DNA from: an uncultured Ruminococcus sp.
Lineage (GTDB): Bacteria; Bacillota; Clostridia; Oscillospirales; Ruminococcaceae
DNA length: 64,000 bases
Direction: 5' to 3'
Assembly (NCBI GenBank): GCA_902800795.1
Contig: CADCFQ010000016.1
Coordinates: 1-64,000 of the forward strand
Made by a program: the position numbers and the translations under genes. Below, one piece after another: positions 34,695 to 42,580 of the stretch. Below the pieces are notes generated by a model. It worked only from the letters and a program-made list of their open reading frames with translations, was not told the DNA's origin and made no database searches. Every line of letters begins with the position of its first letter. Position 1 is the stretch's first letter.

Positions 34695-34756
34695 TTATAT
34701 CACCTTGCTGCCATATAAATTTTATCTATCGACCTGTTCTTTTTTGATTGATTTTG

Positions 34757-34785
34757 TTTATATCACAAAAAAACGGTTCCGTCAA
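34757..34785 (-). promoter_or_regulatory. Promoter of metNIQ
   Basis: On the minus strand TTGACG (34780-34785) and TATAAA (34757-34762) are 17 bases apart. A near-palindrome GACAACGTTATC (34797-34808) ends 11 bases upstream of the -35 box, exactly the spacing seen at the sulfhydrylase promoter. Confidence 0.7.
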
Positions 34786-34796
34786 TCTCAAAACGA

Positions 34797-34808
34797 GATA
34801 ACGTTGTC
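34797..34808. promoter_or_regulatory. GATAACGTTGTC regulator site at the metNIQ promoter
   Basis: This copy has one mismatch to the palindrome GATAACGTTATC. Position upstream of -35 suits an activator. Confidence 0.6.
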
Positions 34809-34941
34809 ACGACTGCGGCTGTTCATCTATGATTTTATATCTCATTTGAAATAAACTGTAAACTATTCGCAGATTCCTGATTAAATCTTTCAATCATAGT
34901 TTGCTGATTTTTTAACAATGATCAGATGAACCAATTTTGAT

Positions 34942-34953
34942 GATAACGTTATC
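34942..34953. promoter_or_regulatory. GATAACGTTATC palindrome
   Basis: A perfect 12-base palindrome in the spacer between metN and the LysR stub, centred about 145 bases from the metN-proximal site. Confidence 0.6.
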
Positions 34954-35027
34954 TGTTATATGATACGGTATATTGACGTTTCTGCTTGCCGGAACAGAAA
35001 GGACAGTCGTTGGCAGGCGCGTTTAGA

Positions 35028-35039
35028 GATAACGTTATC
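35028..35039. promoter_or_regulatory. GATAACGTTATC palindrome at the LysR-stub promoter
   Basis: A perfect palindrome, 5 bases upstream of TTGACA (35045-35050), which with TATCTT (35068-35073) forms a 17-base-spaced promoter leading into the truncated LysR gene. Confidence 0.6.
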
Positions 35040-35108
35040 AACGTTTGACATGGTGAGCTTTTTGTGCTATCTTATTTGACAATTATTATATAAAAAAGGG
35101 GCATTGCC

Positions 35109-35180
35109 ATGACAATACAGCAGCTATACTACGCTATTACCATAGCCGACTGCGGTTCCATGAACAAAGCGTCGAAAAAG
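35109..35180 (+). pseudogene. LysR family regulator stub
   Basis: After ATG the frame reads MTIQQLYYAITIADCGSMNK and then loses similarity. The first 22 or so residues are the N-terminal helix of a LysR regulator. The rest of the gene is gone and the frame runs into the terminator of the cysteine desulfurase gene. A promoter and palindromic site upstream remain intact. Confidence 0.7.
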
Positions 35181-35226
35181 CAAAACATCTCCGGCATAAT
35201 AAAAATCCGGAGATGTTTTGCTTTTT
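35175..35226. terminator. Strong bidirectional terminator
   Basis: A perfect 20-bp stem (35175-35194 with 35207-35226), flanked by AAAAA and TTTTT, directly follows the minus-strand cysteine desulfurase stop. Confidence 0.92.
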
Positions 35227-35230
35227 CTGT

Positions 35231-36352
35231 TCAGTTGTTTCTGATAATGCTGTCGAGAATCTCTGTAAACCTGTCCAGTTCTTCATCTGTTGTCAGGTGA
35301 GAAAGACTTATTCGCCATGAGCTTAATGCCCGCTTTCTGTCGTGGAAAAGCGCCATGACCGACCTTGACGGCGTGTTTGCCACGGAGCAGGCGGACTTCA
35401 CAGATACGCATACGTCTTGCTCGTCCAGCAGGCGGCGCATTTCCTCGCCTTTTATGCCGTTCACCGAGATATTCAGTATATGCGGCACGGAATCGGCAGG
35501 GCTGTTTATCGATATCCTGTTATTTCCAGAAAAATACTCCCGCAGCTTTTGGTTGAGCTCTGCCACACGGGTGATGCGCTCATAGTATTCATCAAAGGCA
35601 TACCCAAATGCCGCTGCGCAGGCGGCAGCTGCGGGAGCATCGGGTGTTCCGCTGCGATAAATCGTAGTGCTGGCACCGCCGTGAATAAGGGGTTCCAGTA
35701 TGATATTTTTAGCCTTGTAAAGCACGCCGAAGCCTTTGAGCCCGTAGAACTTGTGCGGCGCAAAGGCGGCGGTATCCACTCCTGTCAGGTCGAGCTTTGT
35801 TTTGCCTATCGCCTGAGTTGCATCAACGTGAAGAACGCAGTTTGGATAGCCTTTTACTATTTCGGCTATCTCCGATATGGGCTGAACAGTGCCAAGTTCG
35901 CTGTCAACGGCGCAAACCGCACAAAGCACAGTGTCCTCACGCAGAAGGCTTTTAAGATGTTCAAGGTCTATTTTTCCATTCGGAAGAATGTTCACAAGGT
36001 CGATCTCCCAGCCCTGTTCCTGCAAATAAGTCAGCGCACCGCTTACGGAACTGTGCTCCAGAAATGTGGAAACGATGTGCTTGCCCTTGCGTCTGCGGCT
36101 GTGGGCTATGCCCTTTATCGCAAGATTATTTGCTTCGCTGGCACCGCTTGTGAATATCAGTTCTTCGGGCAACACTCCCAGAAGTCCCGATATTTTTTCA
36201 AGAGAATCGTCCACTGCGGACTTTGCTTTTCTGCCTTCGCTGTGCATAGAGTTTGGGTTTGCAAAAGCATTTCTCGCTGTTTCGGTGTATACCGAAAGCA
36301 CACGTTCATCGGGTGGCGTATCGGCGGAAAAATCAAGATAGATACTACTCAT
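35231..36352 (-). CDS. Cysteine desulfurase (NifS/IscS family)
   Basis: This 373-residue PLP enzyme has the PLP lysine in FAPHKFYGLKG, the aldimine-supporting HVDATQAIGK, and a catalytic cysteine in SVKSACSV near the C-terminus. It removes sulfur from cysteine as a persulfide. The start overlaps the stop of the TtcA-like gene by 8 bases, so sulfur is probably passed to that enzyme for tRNA thiolation. Confidence 0.92.
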   Translation of the reverse strand: MSSIYLDFSADTPPDERVLSVYTETARNAFANPNSMHSEGRKAKSAVDDSLEKISGLLGVLPEELIFTSGASEANNLAIKGIAHSRRRKGKHIVSTFLEHSSVSGALTYLQEQGWEIDLVNILPNGKIDLEHLKSLLREDTVLCAVCAVDSELGTVQPISEIAEIVKGYPNCVLHVDATQAIGKTKLDLTGVDTAAFAPHKFYGLKGFGVLYKAKNIILEPLIHGGASTTIYRSGTPDAPAAAACAAAFGYAFDEYYERITRVAELNQKLREYFSGNNRISINSPADSVPHILNISVNGIKGEEMRRLLDEQDVCVSVKSACSVANTPSRSVMALFHDRKRALSSWRISLSHLTTDEELDRFTEILDSIIRNN

Positions 36353-37217
36353 CGTTTACCTCCGCCACTGTTCCTCTGACGCTTCTGCCCTCATCAAAAT
36401 CATCCAGAAAATGATGATACTCATCGCCGCGGTGATATGAGATTATGGTCTGTAAATTCACATTCTCAACACTGCGGAATATATTCATGTCTATGGCAGA
36501 ACTTTTCGCTCTCAGCTGTTTAAGCAGAGTTTTAACTTCCTGACGTTTTGAACCGCCTCCACCGTTATCGCACATGGTACAGTTCTCGGTGAAACGACAG
36601 GCGCACTGAATAAACTGCAGGTCGTTGTACTGCTTCCACTTGATTATATCTTCCTCACGCACCATATACATGGGGCGAATAAGCTGCATACCCTCGTAGT
36701 TTTCGCTGTGGATCTTGGGCATCATGGTCTGAACCTGCGAACCGTAAAGCATACCCATGAGGATAGTTTCGATAACGTCGTCGAAGTGGTGTCCCAGTGC
36801 TATCTTGTTGCATCCCAGTTCCTTTGCGGTCTTGTAGAGATAGCCTCTCCTCATCCTCGCACAGAGATAGCAGGGGTGCTGATCCACCTTTGCCACCGCA
36901 TCGAATATCTTAGTTTCAAAGACCTGTATGGGTATCTCCAGAAGCTCGGCGTTGCTCACGATCTTCTGATAGTTGATCTCGTTATAGCCGGGGTTCATCA
37001 CAAGGAACACTACCTCAAATGGTATCTTAGAATACCTTTGCAACCGCTTCATGCACATCGCCATGAGCATTGAATCCTTGCCGCCGGATATACAGACGGC
37101 GATCTTGTCTCCCTCTTTGATAAGCTCATATTCCTTTATCCCTTTCAGGAACTTTGACCATATAGTCCTGCGGAATTTATTTACCACTGAAAGCTCAATT
37201 TCGTTGGGTATCTCCAT
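36345..37217 (-). CDS. TtcA-like PP-loop ATPase, probable tRNA thiolation enzyme
   Basis: This 290-residue protein has the PP-loop CISGGKDSML, a CYLCARMRRG motif and CRFTENCTMCDN near the C-terminus, the cysteine pattern of the TtcA/TtuA group that binds a [4Fe-4S] cluster. The family activates tRNA with ATP and inserts sulfur, for example at cytidine 32. Co-transcription with a cysteine desulfurase supports a thiolation role. Confidence 0.85.
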   Translation of the reverse strand: MEIPNEIELSVVNKFRRTIWSKFLKGIKEYELIKEGDKIAVCISGGKDSMLMAMCMKRLQRYSKIPFEVVFLVMNPGYNEINYQKIVSNAELLEIPIQVFETKIFDAVAKVDQHPCYLCARMRRGYLYKTAKELGCNKIALGHHFDDVIETILMGMLYGSQVQTMMPKIHSENYEGMQLIRPMYMVREEDIIKWKQYNDLQFIQCACRFTENCTMCDNGGGGSKRQEVKTLLKQLRAKSSAIDMNIFRSVENVNLQTIISYHRGDEYHHFLDDFDEGRSVRGTVAEVNDE

Positions 37218-37268
37218 TTTATATCACTCGCTTTATAATATATACTTTTCGGAAAATAACGCAAGATT

Positions 37269-37297
37269 ATTATATCACTTATACCATACCTAGTCAA
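37269..37297 (-). promoter_or_regulatory. Promoter of the ttcA-like/cysteine desulfurase pair
   Basis: On the minus strand TTGACT (37292-37297) and TATAAT (37269-37274) are 17 bases apart. Confidence 0.7.
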
Positions 37298-37395
37298 TAG
37301 GTTTAATATGTTATTTACATAACGGTAATTGAAATATTCATTAAAACAGGCTATCATAGAACTATATAAAAACCAATATGAAAGGTGGAGAAAAC

Positions 37396-37989
37396 ATGAT
37401 AACAAGAGACGAAGCATTTAAACTTCTGAGAAAGTATAATAAGGATCCGTTTCACCTGCAGCACGCGCTGACAGTTGAGGCTGTAATGAAGTGGTATGCC
37501 AACGAGCTTGGCTACGGCGACGATGCGGAATACTGGGGGATAGTCGGGCTGCTGCACGACATAGACTTCGAGCTTTACCCCGATGAGCACTGTCTTAAAG
37601 CGCCCGAGCTGCTGAGAGAGGGCGGTGTGAGCGAGGACATTATCCATGGGGTATGCTCCCACGAATACAAGATAACCGTCGGCTGCGGTGTTACCATAGA
37701 TGTAGAGCCGGTACACGAGATGGAGAAAGTCCTTTTCGCAGCGGACGAGCTTACCGGGCTTATCGGTGCGGCGGCTCTCATGAGACCCTCAAAGAGCACC
37801 AAGGATATGGAGCTTAAATCACTGAAAAAGAAGTACAAGAGCAAGGGCTTTGCTGCGGGCTGTTCGAGAGATGTTATCGAGCGGGGAGCCGACCAGCTGG
37901 GCTGGGAGCTGGAAAAGCTGCTTACCCTCACCCTGAAAGCTATGGCTGAAACGGAAGATACCATAAGCGAAGAAATTGCTGCGCTGTAA
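37396..37989 (+). CDS. HD domain protein
   Basis: This 197-residue protein contains LLHDIDFELYPDEHCLKAPE, the HD metal-binding motif of phosphohydrolases, with a second His in VCSHEYK. The start at 37396 follows AAAGGTGGAGAA. Such proteins hydrolyse phosphate esters or nucleotides; substrate unknown. The C-terminal half is helical. Confidence 0.85.
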   Translation: MITRDEAFKLLRKYNKDPFHLQHALTVEAVMKWYANELGYGDDAEYWGIVGLLHDIDFELYPDEHCLKAPELLREGGVSEDIIHGVCSHEYKITVGCGVTIDVEPVHEMEKVLFAADELTGLIGAAALMRPSKSTKDMELKSLKKKYKSKGFAAGCSRDVIERGADQLGWELEKLLTLTLKAMAETEDTISEEIAAL

Positions 37990-37994
37990 AGAAG

Positions 37995-38027
37995 CACCGC
38001 ACCGGAGGATAGTCCCTCGGTGCGGTG
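37995..38027. terminator. Terminator between the HD gene and the Cys-rich protein gene
   Basis: CACCGCACCG pairs with CGGTGCGGTG. It lies between convergent genes; T-runs on either side are short. Confidence 0.6.
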
Positions 38028-38031
38028 TCTG

Positions 38032-38277
38032 TTATTTGCATGTCTTGCAGGTATACTGCTTCAGCAGGTCTGCCAAAGTCTTGCAGGCGGACTTTTTGCC
38101 TGAGCACTTGCCCTTTTTGCAGCTGCTCTTTTTGGTACAGCATTTATCCGATGTTGATACTGTAACACAAGTCCCGCCGGTGCAGCTGCGCTGTATGCAG
38201 CCTCCGGCGGGTGCTGCCGCTACCGTCAGGCACAATGCCGCCGTTGCCAATGCTGTCGTGATCTTTCTTTTTCTCAT
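38032..38277 (-). CDS. Small secreted cysteine-rich cationic protein
   Basis: This 81-residue protein starts after CTTTGGAGGGATAG, a strong ribosome site. A signal peptide of about 25 residues is followed by a mature part with ten cysteines and many lysines: spaced CxxxxC motifs, a CC pair and a final CKTCK. The lysine and cysteine density suggests a metal-binding or disulfide-rich peptide. GGC after the signal could alternatively be a poor lipobox. No family was recognised. Confidence 0.65.
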   Translation of the reverse strand: MRKRKITTALATAALCLTVAAAPAGGCIQRSCTGGTCVTVSTSDKCCTKKSSCKKGKCSGKKSACKTLADLLKQYTCKTCK

Positions 38278-38520
38278 TTCTATCCCTCCAAAGGTATTTA
38301 TCGGCTTTTGCCGTAATCAAATAATATCACTTAGGTGGGGATAGTTCAATGCAAAAATGTTGGAAGAAAAACAGGCAATTATAGTCATACATTATTACTC
38401 TTTGTAAACTCATTTTATTACCGCGCATGATGATAACGTATTCACGAAGCGGCGGTTTTCATGGCGGCTTTTCGCTCCCTGCTGTTGACGTAATACCCGT
38501 ATCTTAGAGTTTGTCGGGAT

Positions 38521-38532
38521 GATAACGTTATC
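38521..38532. promoter_or_regulatory. GATAACGTTATC palindrome
   Basis: A perfect palindrome about 114 bases upstream of the promoter-proximal copy at 38635. Confidence 0.6.
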
Positions 38533-38634
38533 TGATTTTGCGGTATCGTCTGTATTTATTGTCCGACAAAGACGGGATAGAAATAAGTTATACCGTCAAA
38601 GCTTTGTGAACACTGGGAAAAGGGACGGCTAAAA

Positions 38635-38686
38635 GATAACGTTATCTGAATTTTTCTTTGACTTAAACAGCGGCTTATAATAAAAT
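38635..38686 (+). promoter_or_regulatory. Sulfhydrylase promoter with upstream GATAACGTTATC site
   Basis: GATAACGTTATC (38635-38646) ends 11 bases before TTGACT (38658-38663), which is 17 bases from TAAAAT (38681-38686). The 11-base gap equals that at metNIQ. Confidence 0.65.
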
Positions 38687-38729
38687 AAAGAAAAACGCAG
38701 AAAGCAAATATTTAAAATGGAGGATCATC

Positions 38730-40022
38730 ATGGCTGATTTTGATACTTTGAGGATAAGAGCGGGCTACGACCCGACGGAGCATAACAACTCGGTGAACGT
38801 GCCGATATATCAGACGGCGGCTTTTGAGCTTGGCAGTCTTGACCGAGCGGAGGCTCTCTGGACGATGGAGGAGGAAGGTGCGCTCTACACAAGGGTGGGC
38901 AACCCCACCGTTTCGATACTCGAACAGCGGCTGAAAGCTCTGGACGGCGCATATTCGGCGCTGGCTCTCTCTTCGGGAATGGCGGCGATATCCTATACTA
39001 TCCTTGCGCTGACAGAGGGCGGCGGGAATATCATCGCAAGCAATTCCATCTACGGCGGCAGCGAGGACGCTTTCGCACATTTCTTCCCGAGATTCGGCGC
39101 GCATATAAAATTCGTTGCCGACAGGAACGACCCTAAGTCCTACGAAGCGGAGATAGACGAGAACACCCGCGGCATATACATCGAGACTATCAGCAATCCC
39201 AACGCTGAGCTTTACGATATCGAAGCACTGGCGGAGATAGCCCACCGCCATCATATACCTCTTATAGTAGACAACACAGTGGCAACTCCCTATCTGCTCA
39301 ACCCGATAAAGCACGGCGCGGACATAGTTATCTACTCGGCAACAAAGGCTCTCGGCGGACACGGAAACGCAATTGCAGGTGCTGTGCTGCAAAGCGGCAA
39401 TTTCGAGTTTGACCGTGATAAGTATCCGCAGTTCTATGAGCCCTCCTACAAGATAAAGGATCGTCAGGGAAACCGCCGCTCGGCATATGACGTTGACCCC
39501 AAAGCCCCCCTTGATATACACCTGAGAGCCTACTATCTTGAATTCATCGGCGCAGCCCTTGGACCATTTGAAGCGTACCTGGTGATACAGGGTCTGTCTA
39601 CCATCTCCGAGCGTGTGGAGAAGCAGACAAGAAATGCCGAGAAGATAGCCGCATTCCTTGAAACGAGAAAGGAAGTGGGCTTCGTGAAGTACCCCACAAC
39701 GCAGAACAGCCCTTACAAAGACCTTGCGGCGAAGTATTTCCCCAAGGGTGCGGGCTATCTGCTGTCATTTGGCTTTAACGGCAGCGAGGAGCAGCTGGAC
39801 AGATTCATCAAGCACCTGAACTTCTTCTCCTATCATGTGAACATTGGGGATGTCCGCTCGCTGATAGTGAACTCCCCCAAGACTACCCATGCGGAGCTTG
39901 ATGATGAGCATCGCCGCCGTGCCGGCATCGAGGACAACCTTGTCCGCATATCAGCCGGACTTGAAAACGCTGACGATCTTATAAACGATCTGCGGGATGC
40001 CCTTGATGCGGTGTTTTCTTAA
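38730..40022 (+). CDS. metY: O-acetylhomoserine sulfhydrylase (aminocarboxypropyltransferase)
   Basis: This 430-residue Cys/Met-metabolism PLP enzyme has the N-terminal TLRIRAGYDPTEHNNSVNVP, PLP-lysine motif YSATKALGGHG and the insert ending RSAYDVDPKAPLD that separates O-acetylhomoserine sulfhydrylases from cystathionine synthases. It makes homocysteine or methionine from O-acetylhomoserine and sulfide or methanethiol. Start follows AATGGAGG. It lies in the same regulatory family as metNIQ by its upstream site. Confidence 0.92.
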   Translation: MADFDTLRIRAGYDPTEHNNSVNVPIYQTAAFELGSLDRAEALWTMEEEGALYTRVGNPTVSILEQRLKALDGAYSALALSSGMAAISYTILALTEGGGNIIASNSIYGGSEDAFAHFFPRFGAHIKFVADRNDPKSYEAEIDENTRGIYIETISNPNAELYDIEALAEIAHRHHIPLIVDNTVATPYLLNPIKHGADIVIYSATKALGGHGNAIAGAVLQSGNFEFDRDKYPQFYEPSYKIKDRQGNRRSAYDVDPKAPLDIHLRAYYLEFIGAALGPFEAYLVIQGLSTISERVEKQTRNAEKIAAFLETRKEVGFVKYPTTQNSPYKDLAAKYFPKGAGYLLSFGFNGSEEQLDRFIKHLNFFSYHVNIGDVRSLIVNSPKTTHAELDDEHRRRAGIEDNLVRISAGLENADDLINDLRDALDAVFS

Positions 40023-40087
40023 TGTCCCTTCGACTGCGGGTCTGCATACGTAATGGCAAGATCTCATAAAACGAAGGAAAAGAGCGT

Positions 40088-40591
40088 ATGTCAACGAATA
40101 TAATTATAAAGCAGGCAGAACTTTCCAATCTTGAAAAACTGCATAATATAGAATGTCTTGCTTTCCCTCCGGAAAAGGCTGCTTCAAGAGAAGCCTTTGA
40201 GTATCGTCTTACTCATTTCTCGCAGTGGTTTTTCAAAGCCGAACATGAGGGAAAGATAGTGGGACTCATCGACGGCAGCCGTTCGGATAAGCCTTATATC
40301 ACCGATGACCTCTACGAACAGGACGGCGGCTTTGATGACGATGGAGAACACCTTCTGATATACGGGCTTGCAGTCCACCCGGATCTTCGGCATAAAAAAA
40401 TAGCTCACAGCCTTATGGAACATATCCTGAAAGAAGCGAAAGCGGCAGGGGTAAAACACGTTTCACTGACCTGCAAGGAATCGCTGACAGGCTTCTACGA
40501 GAGCATGGGGTACTCAAATCACGGTATATCCGAGTCGGTGAAGGGAAACGTTGTCAGCTACGATATGGAAGTATATTTTGATAAGGAATGA
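40088..40591 (+). CDS. GNAT family N-acetyltransferase
   Basis: This 167-residue protein has a GNAT fold of the RimI/AANAT type: N-terminal KQAELSNLEKLHNIECLAFP, acetyl-CoA motif VHPDLRHKKIAHSLMEHIL and C-terminal YESMGYSNHG. The arylalkylamine-like N-terminus suggests small-amine acceptors (inference). The next frame begins 9 bases downstream. Confidence 0.87.
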   Translation: MSTNIIIKQAELSNLEKLHNIECLAFPPEKAASREAFEYRLTHFSQWFFKAEHEGKIVGLIDGSRSDKPYITDDLYEQDGGFDDDGEHLLIYGLAVHPDLRHKKIAHSLMEHILKEAKAAGVKHVSLTCKESLTGFYESMGYSNHGISESVKGNVVSYDMEVYFDKE

Positions 40592-40600
40592 CGGCGGAAT

Positions 40601-40912
40601 ATGGGCGATATCACGATACGCAAAGCAACACCGGACGACACAAGGCGTTTGCTGGAGATATATTCCTACTATGTAGAAAACACTGCTATCACATTTGAGT
40701 ATGATGTGCCGTCCGTTGATGAGTTCTCTCGTTCGTATCGTGCATCTATTGACAGGGTTCAAGGCATTACATTTACAGTTCCAAGCAGAGAAGTGCAGGA
40801 TAAAGCCAGCGCAAAGATAGATATACTTGAAAAACAGATTACAGAAGCTCAACAAAAACTTGAAGCTCTATCGAGTAAAATTTCTGATATTCTGTATGAT
40901 TATCTACAATAG
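40601..40912 (+). pseudogene. Chimeric ORF: PAT-type acetyltransferase N-terminus joined to a type I restriction S-subunit-like tail
   Basis: Residues 1-43 are the start of a phosphinothricin-type GNAT acetyltransferase (DITIRKATPDDTRRLLEIYS). From about residue 57 onward the sequence is unrelated: TFTVPSREVQDKASAKID and a heptad-like helix ending DILYDYL, the typical end of an HsdS specificity subunit. No complete domain exists, so the frame is most likely a deletion or insertion junction. A terminator follows at 40916-40955, and tRNA-Ser lies about 220 bases beyond. Confidence 0.6.
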
Positions 40913-40915
40913 AAT

Positions 40916-40955
40916 GAAAAAGGGCATTACTTTTTTGAGGTAATGCCCTTGATTC
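40916..40955 (+). terminator. Terminator after the chimeric ORF
   Basis: AAGGGCATTAC pairs perfectly with GTAATGCCCTT around a T-rich loop. Confidence 0.75.
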
Positions 40956-41082
40956 ATAGATATATTGAGTATGCACAAGTTAGATTTCGTGTGGAATTTT
41001 GTGTGGAATAGCGTTGAAAAAAGCTTCAAAACCCCAATTTTTTCTTCTGAATAGTGAAAAATGCTTCAACGTAAAAAAACGC

Positions 41083-41122
41083 AAAAAAATGCGATATCAC
41101 GTTATTTCCACGTAATATCGCA
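41083..41122 (-). terminator. Terminator of the tRNA-Ser gene
   Basis: On the minus strand TGCGATATTACGT pairs with ACGTGATATCGCA and is followed by seven T residues. Confidence 0.85.
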
Positions 41123-41132
41123 CAATTCTTAT

Positions 41133-41225
41133 TGGCGGAGAAGGAGGGATTCGAACCCTCGATGAGCTATCAACCCATACACGAGTTCCAGTCGTGCGCC
41201 ATAAACCGGGCTAGGCGACTTCTCC
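41133..41225 (-). tRNA. tRNA-Ser(GGA)
   Basis: Read on the minus strand, the acceptor stem GGAGAAG pairs with CTTCTCC. The anticodon arm is CACGA-CTGGAAC-TCGTG with anticodon GGA. A long variable arm typical of serine tRNAs is present, and the T arm has GGTTCGAATCC. The 3' discriminator G and CCA are encoded, giving 93 bases. Confidence 0.95.
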
Positions 41226-41364
41226 ATTGCCTTTCGACTAAGATATTATATCACATCTTTGCTCTCTTGTCAAGTGCTTTTTGAATATTTTTTTATACTA
41301 TACAAATCCGGCTGCTCAAAACTGTGTAAAAGCCCGTAAATAGGCAACTTAATCGTTTAAACTA

Positions 41365-41393
41365 TTGACATTCCGAAGAAAATGTGTTATCAT
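41365..41393 (+). promoter_or_regulatory. Promoter of the pilin-like gene
   Basis: TTGACA (41365-41370) and TATCAT (41388-41393) are 17 bases apart. Confidence 0.65.
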
Positions 41394-41444
41394 TTAACAG
41401 AAAAGTGAAAGCTTTGACTTGGGGAAATCTTACAGGAGGGTATT

Positions 41445-41948
41445 ATGAAAAAGTGCAGAAGCGGTTTTACGTTGGTTGAGCTGGTCGTAGTTATAGCGAT
41501 CATAGGTATTCTGACAGCAATTGTCATACCGACTGTGATGAATTATGTCAAGAAGTCGAGACTGAAACATGCGAATGCAAACGCTAAGCTTGTGTTCAAC
41601 ACTGTTACTGCTGAATCGGCTGTTCTTATATCCGATGGTGTGGAGCTTGATGTTTCGGATTCACTGGCATCCGGTATCGGCATAAGAATAGAGCCTGCGA
41701 TGTATACTTCTTTGTCAGGCAACCAGAAAAAGCTCGCACAAGCTGTGTATAAGGCTTTTGAGCAGAACGGTGACACCTCTGGATATTGTTCATACGTATT
41801 CGGTAATTCGGGTACTCTCAGCTTTGCTCAGTGGTCACAGAATGCAACAGACAGCATTCTCGGTCAGTATCCTGACCCTTGCCGTGATCCTGATGCATCG
41901 ATAAAGTCTTTCAGCTCAACTCCATATAACAAGAATTCCTGGGGCTGA
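41445..41948 (+). CDS. Type IV pilin-like (prepilin) protein
   Basis: This 167-residue protein has a class III signal: basic leader MKKCRS, then GFTLVELVVVIAIIGILTAI, where cleavage is after Gly8 and Phe9 is methylated. The rest of the N-terminal helix and a soluble C-terminal head with two cysteines (YCSY and DPCRD) follow. It stands alone with its own promoter and a terminator at 41969, away from any pilus assembly genes. In Ruminococcus albus, Pil-type proteins are associated with cellulose adhesion, which would fit the nearby cellulase. Confidence 0.87.
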   Translation: MKKCRSGFTLVELVVVIAIIGILTAIVIPTVMNYVKKSRLKHANANAKLVFNTVTAESAVLISDGVELDVSDSLASGIGIRIEPAMYTSLSGNQKKLAQAVYKAFEQNGDTSGYCSYVFGNSGTLSFAQWSQNATDSILGQYPDPCRDPDASIKSFSSTPYNKNSWG

Positions 41949-41968
41949 TCTGTCTGATAACAATAACA

Positions 41969-42005
41969 ACGGCATTTGAAGCTTGTCTTCAGATGCCGCT
42001 TTTTA
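41969..42005 (+). terminator. Terminator of the pilin-like gene
   Basis: CGGCAT and TGAAG pair with CTTCA and ATGCCG around CTTGT, followed by CTTTTTAG. The next gene starts just behind it. Confidence 0.8.
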
Positions 42006-42014
42006 GGTGATGAT

Positions 42015-42578
42015 ATGACTAAGATAAAACTTGCGATGTTTGACCTTGACGGTACGCTGTATGATACCTCGATGTCAAACTTCTATTCCTATAAAGAAGC
42101 GATTTTCAGGCTTTGCGGCCACGAGATAGATAAGTCATTCTTTGTAGAGAAGTGTTTCAGCCGCAACTATAAGTCATTTCTGCCCGATCTTGGCGTAGGG
42201 GAGAATGATATCAAGGCTGTACATGACATGAAGATCGAGCTTTACAACAGCTTCCTTGATACTATAACGGTTAATGAGAAGCTTATCCATATAGCGAGAC
42301 TCCTCAAGGCGGATGGTGTTAGCCTTGCAGTCGTTACGACCGGTTCGGCTGTGAACACAAGGCAGATACTTGATCATTTCGGTCACCGGGATCTTTTTGA
42401 TCTTCTGGTGACACAGGAAACGGTTTGCGCCGCTAAGCCTGACCCGGCCGGATATATTTATGCCATGGACCATTTCAAAGCTGATCCCGACGAGTGCATA
42501 ATATTTGAAGACAGCGAGGTCGGTATAGAGTCTGCGCTGCCATGCAAGACAGGGCTTATGAAAATAATGAAGTTTTAA
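42015..42578 (+). CDS. HAD family hydrolase
   Basis: This 187-residue haloacid dehalogenase-type phosphatase has motif I FDLDGTLYD, motif II VVTTGSA, the Lys of motif III in AAKPDP and motif IV IIFEDSEVGIES. It belongs to the beta-phosphoglucomutase-like branch. ATG at 42015 is preferred to an upstream start because TAGGTGATG precedes it and the protein then begins at the first strand. Substrate unknown. Confidence 0.87.
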   Translation: MTKIKLAMFDLDGTLYDTSMSNFYSYKEAIFRLCGHEIDKSFFVEKCFSRNYKSFLPDLGVGENDIKAVHDMKIELYNSFLDTITVNEKLIHIARLLKADGVSLAVVTTGSAVNTRQILDHFGHRDLFDLLVTQETVCAAKPDPAGYIYAMDHFKADPDECIIFEDSEVGIESALPCKTGLMKIMKF

Positions 42579-42580
42579 AC

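Larger units (their letters stand above)
38278..38729. other. Regulatory region upstream of the sulfhydrylase gene
   Basis: There is no gene in this stretch. It carries GATAACGTATTC (38432-38443, imperfect), GATAACGTTATC at 38521-38532 and at 38635-38646, and the promoter at 38658-38686. Confidence 0.6.
40956..41444. other. Intergenic region around tRNA-Ser
   Basis: Besides the tRNA, its terminator and the pilin promoter, the left part carries a direct repeat GTGTGGAATTTTGTGTGGAAT and A-rich tracts. Such sequence between a tRNA 3' end and a foreign gene tail could be an old integration scar. Confidence 0.35.

Noticed and set aside
34695-35108. Possible S-box (SAM) riboswitch before metN, and likewise before the sulfhydrylase gene
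   Set aside because: No S-box core motifs or terminator were found; the repeated palindrome explains the regulation better.
35417-36379. Long plus-strand frame opposite the cysteine desulfurase gene
   Set aside because: Antisense to a conserved PLP enzyme with full motifs; no ribosome site.
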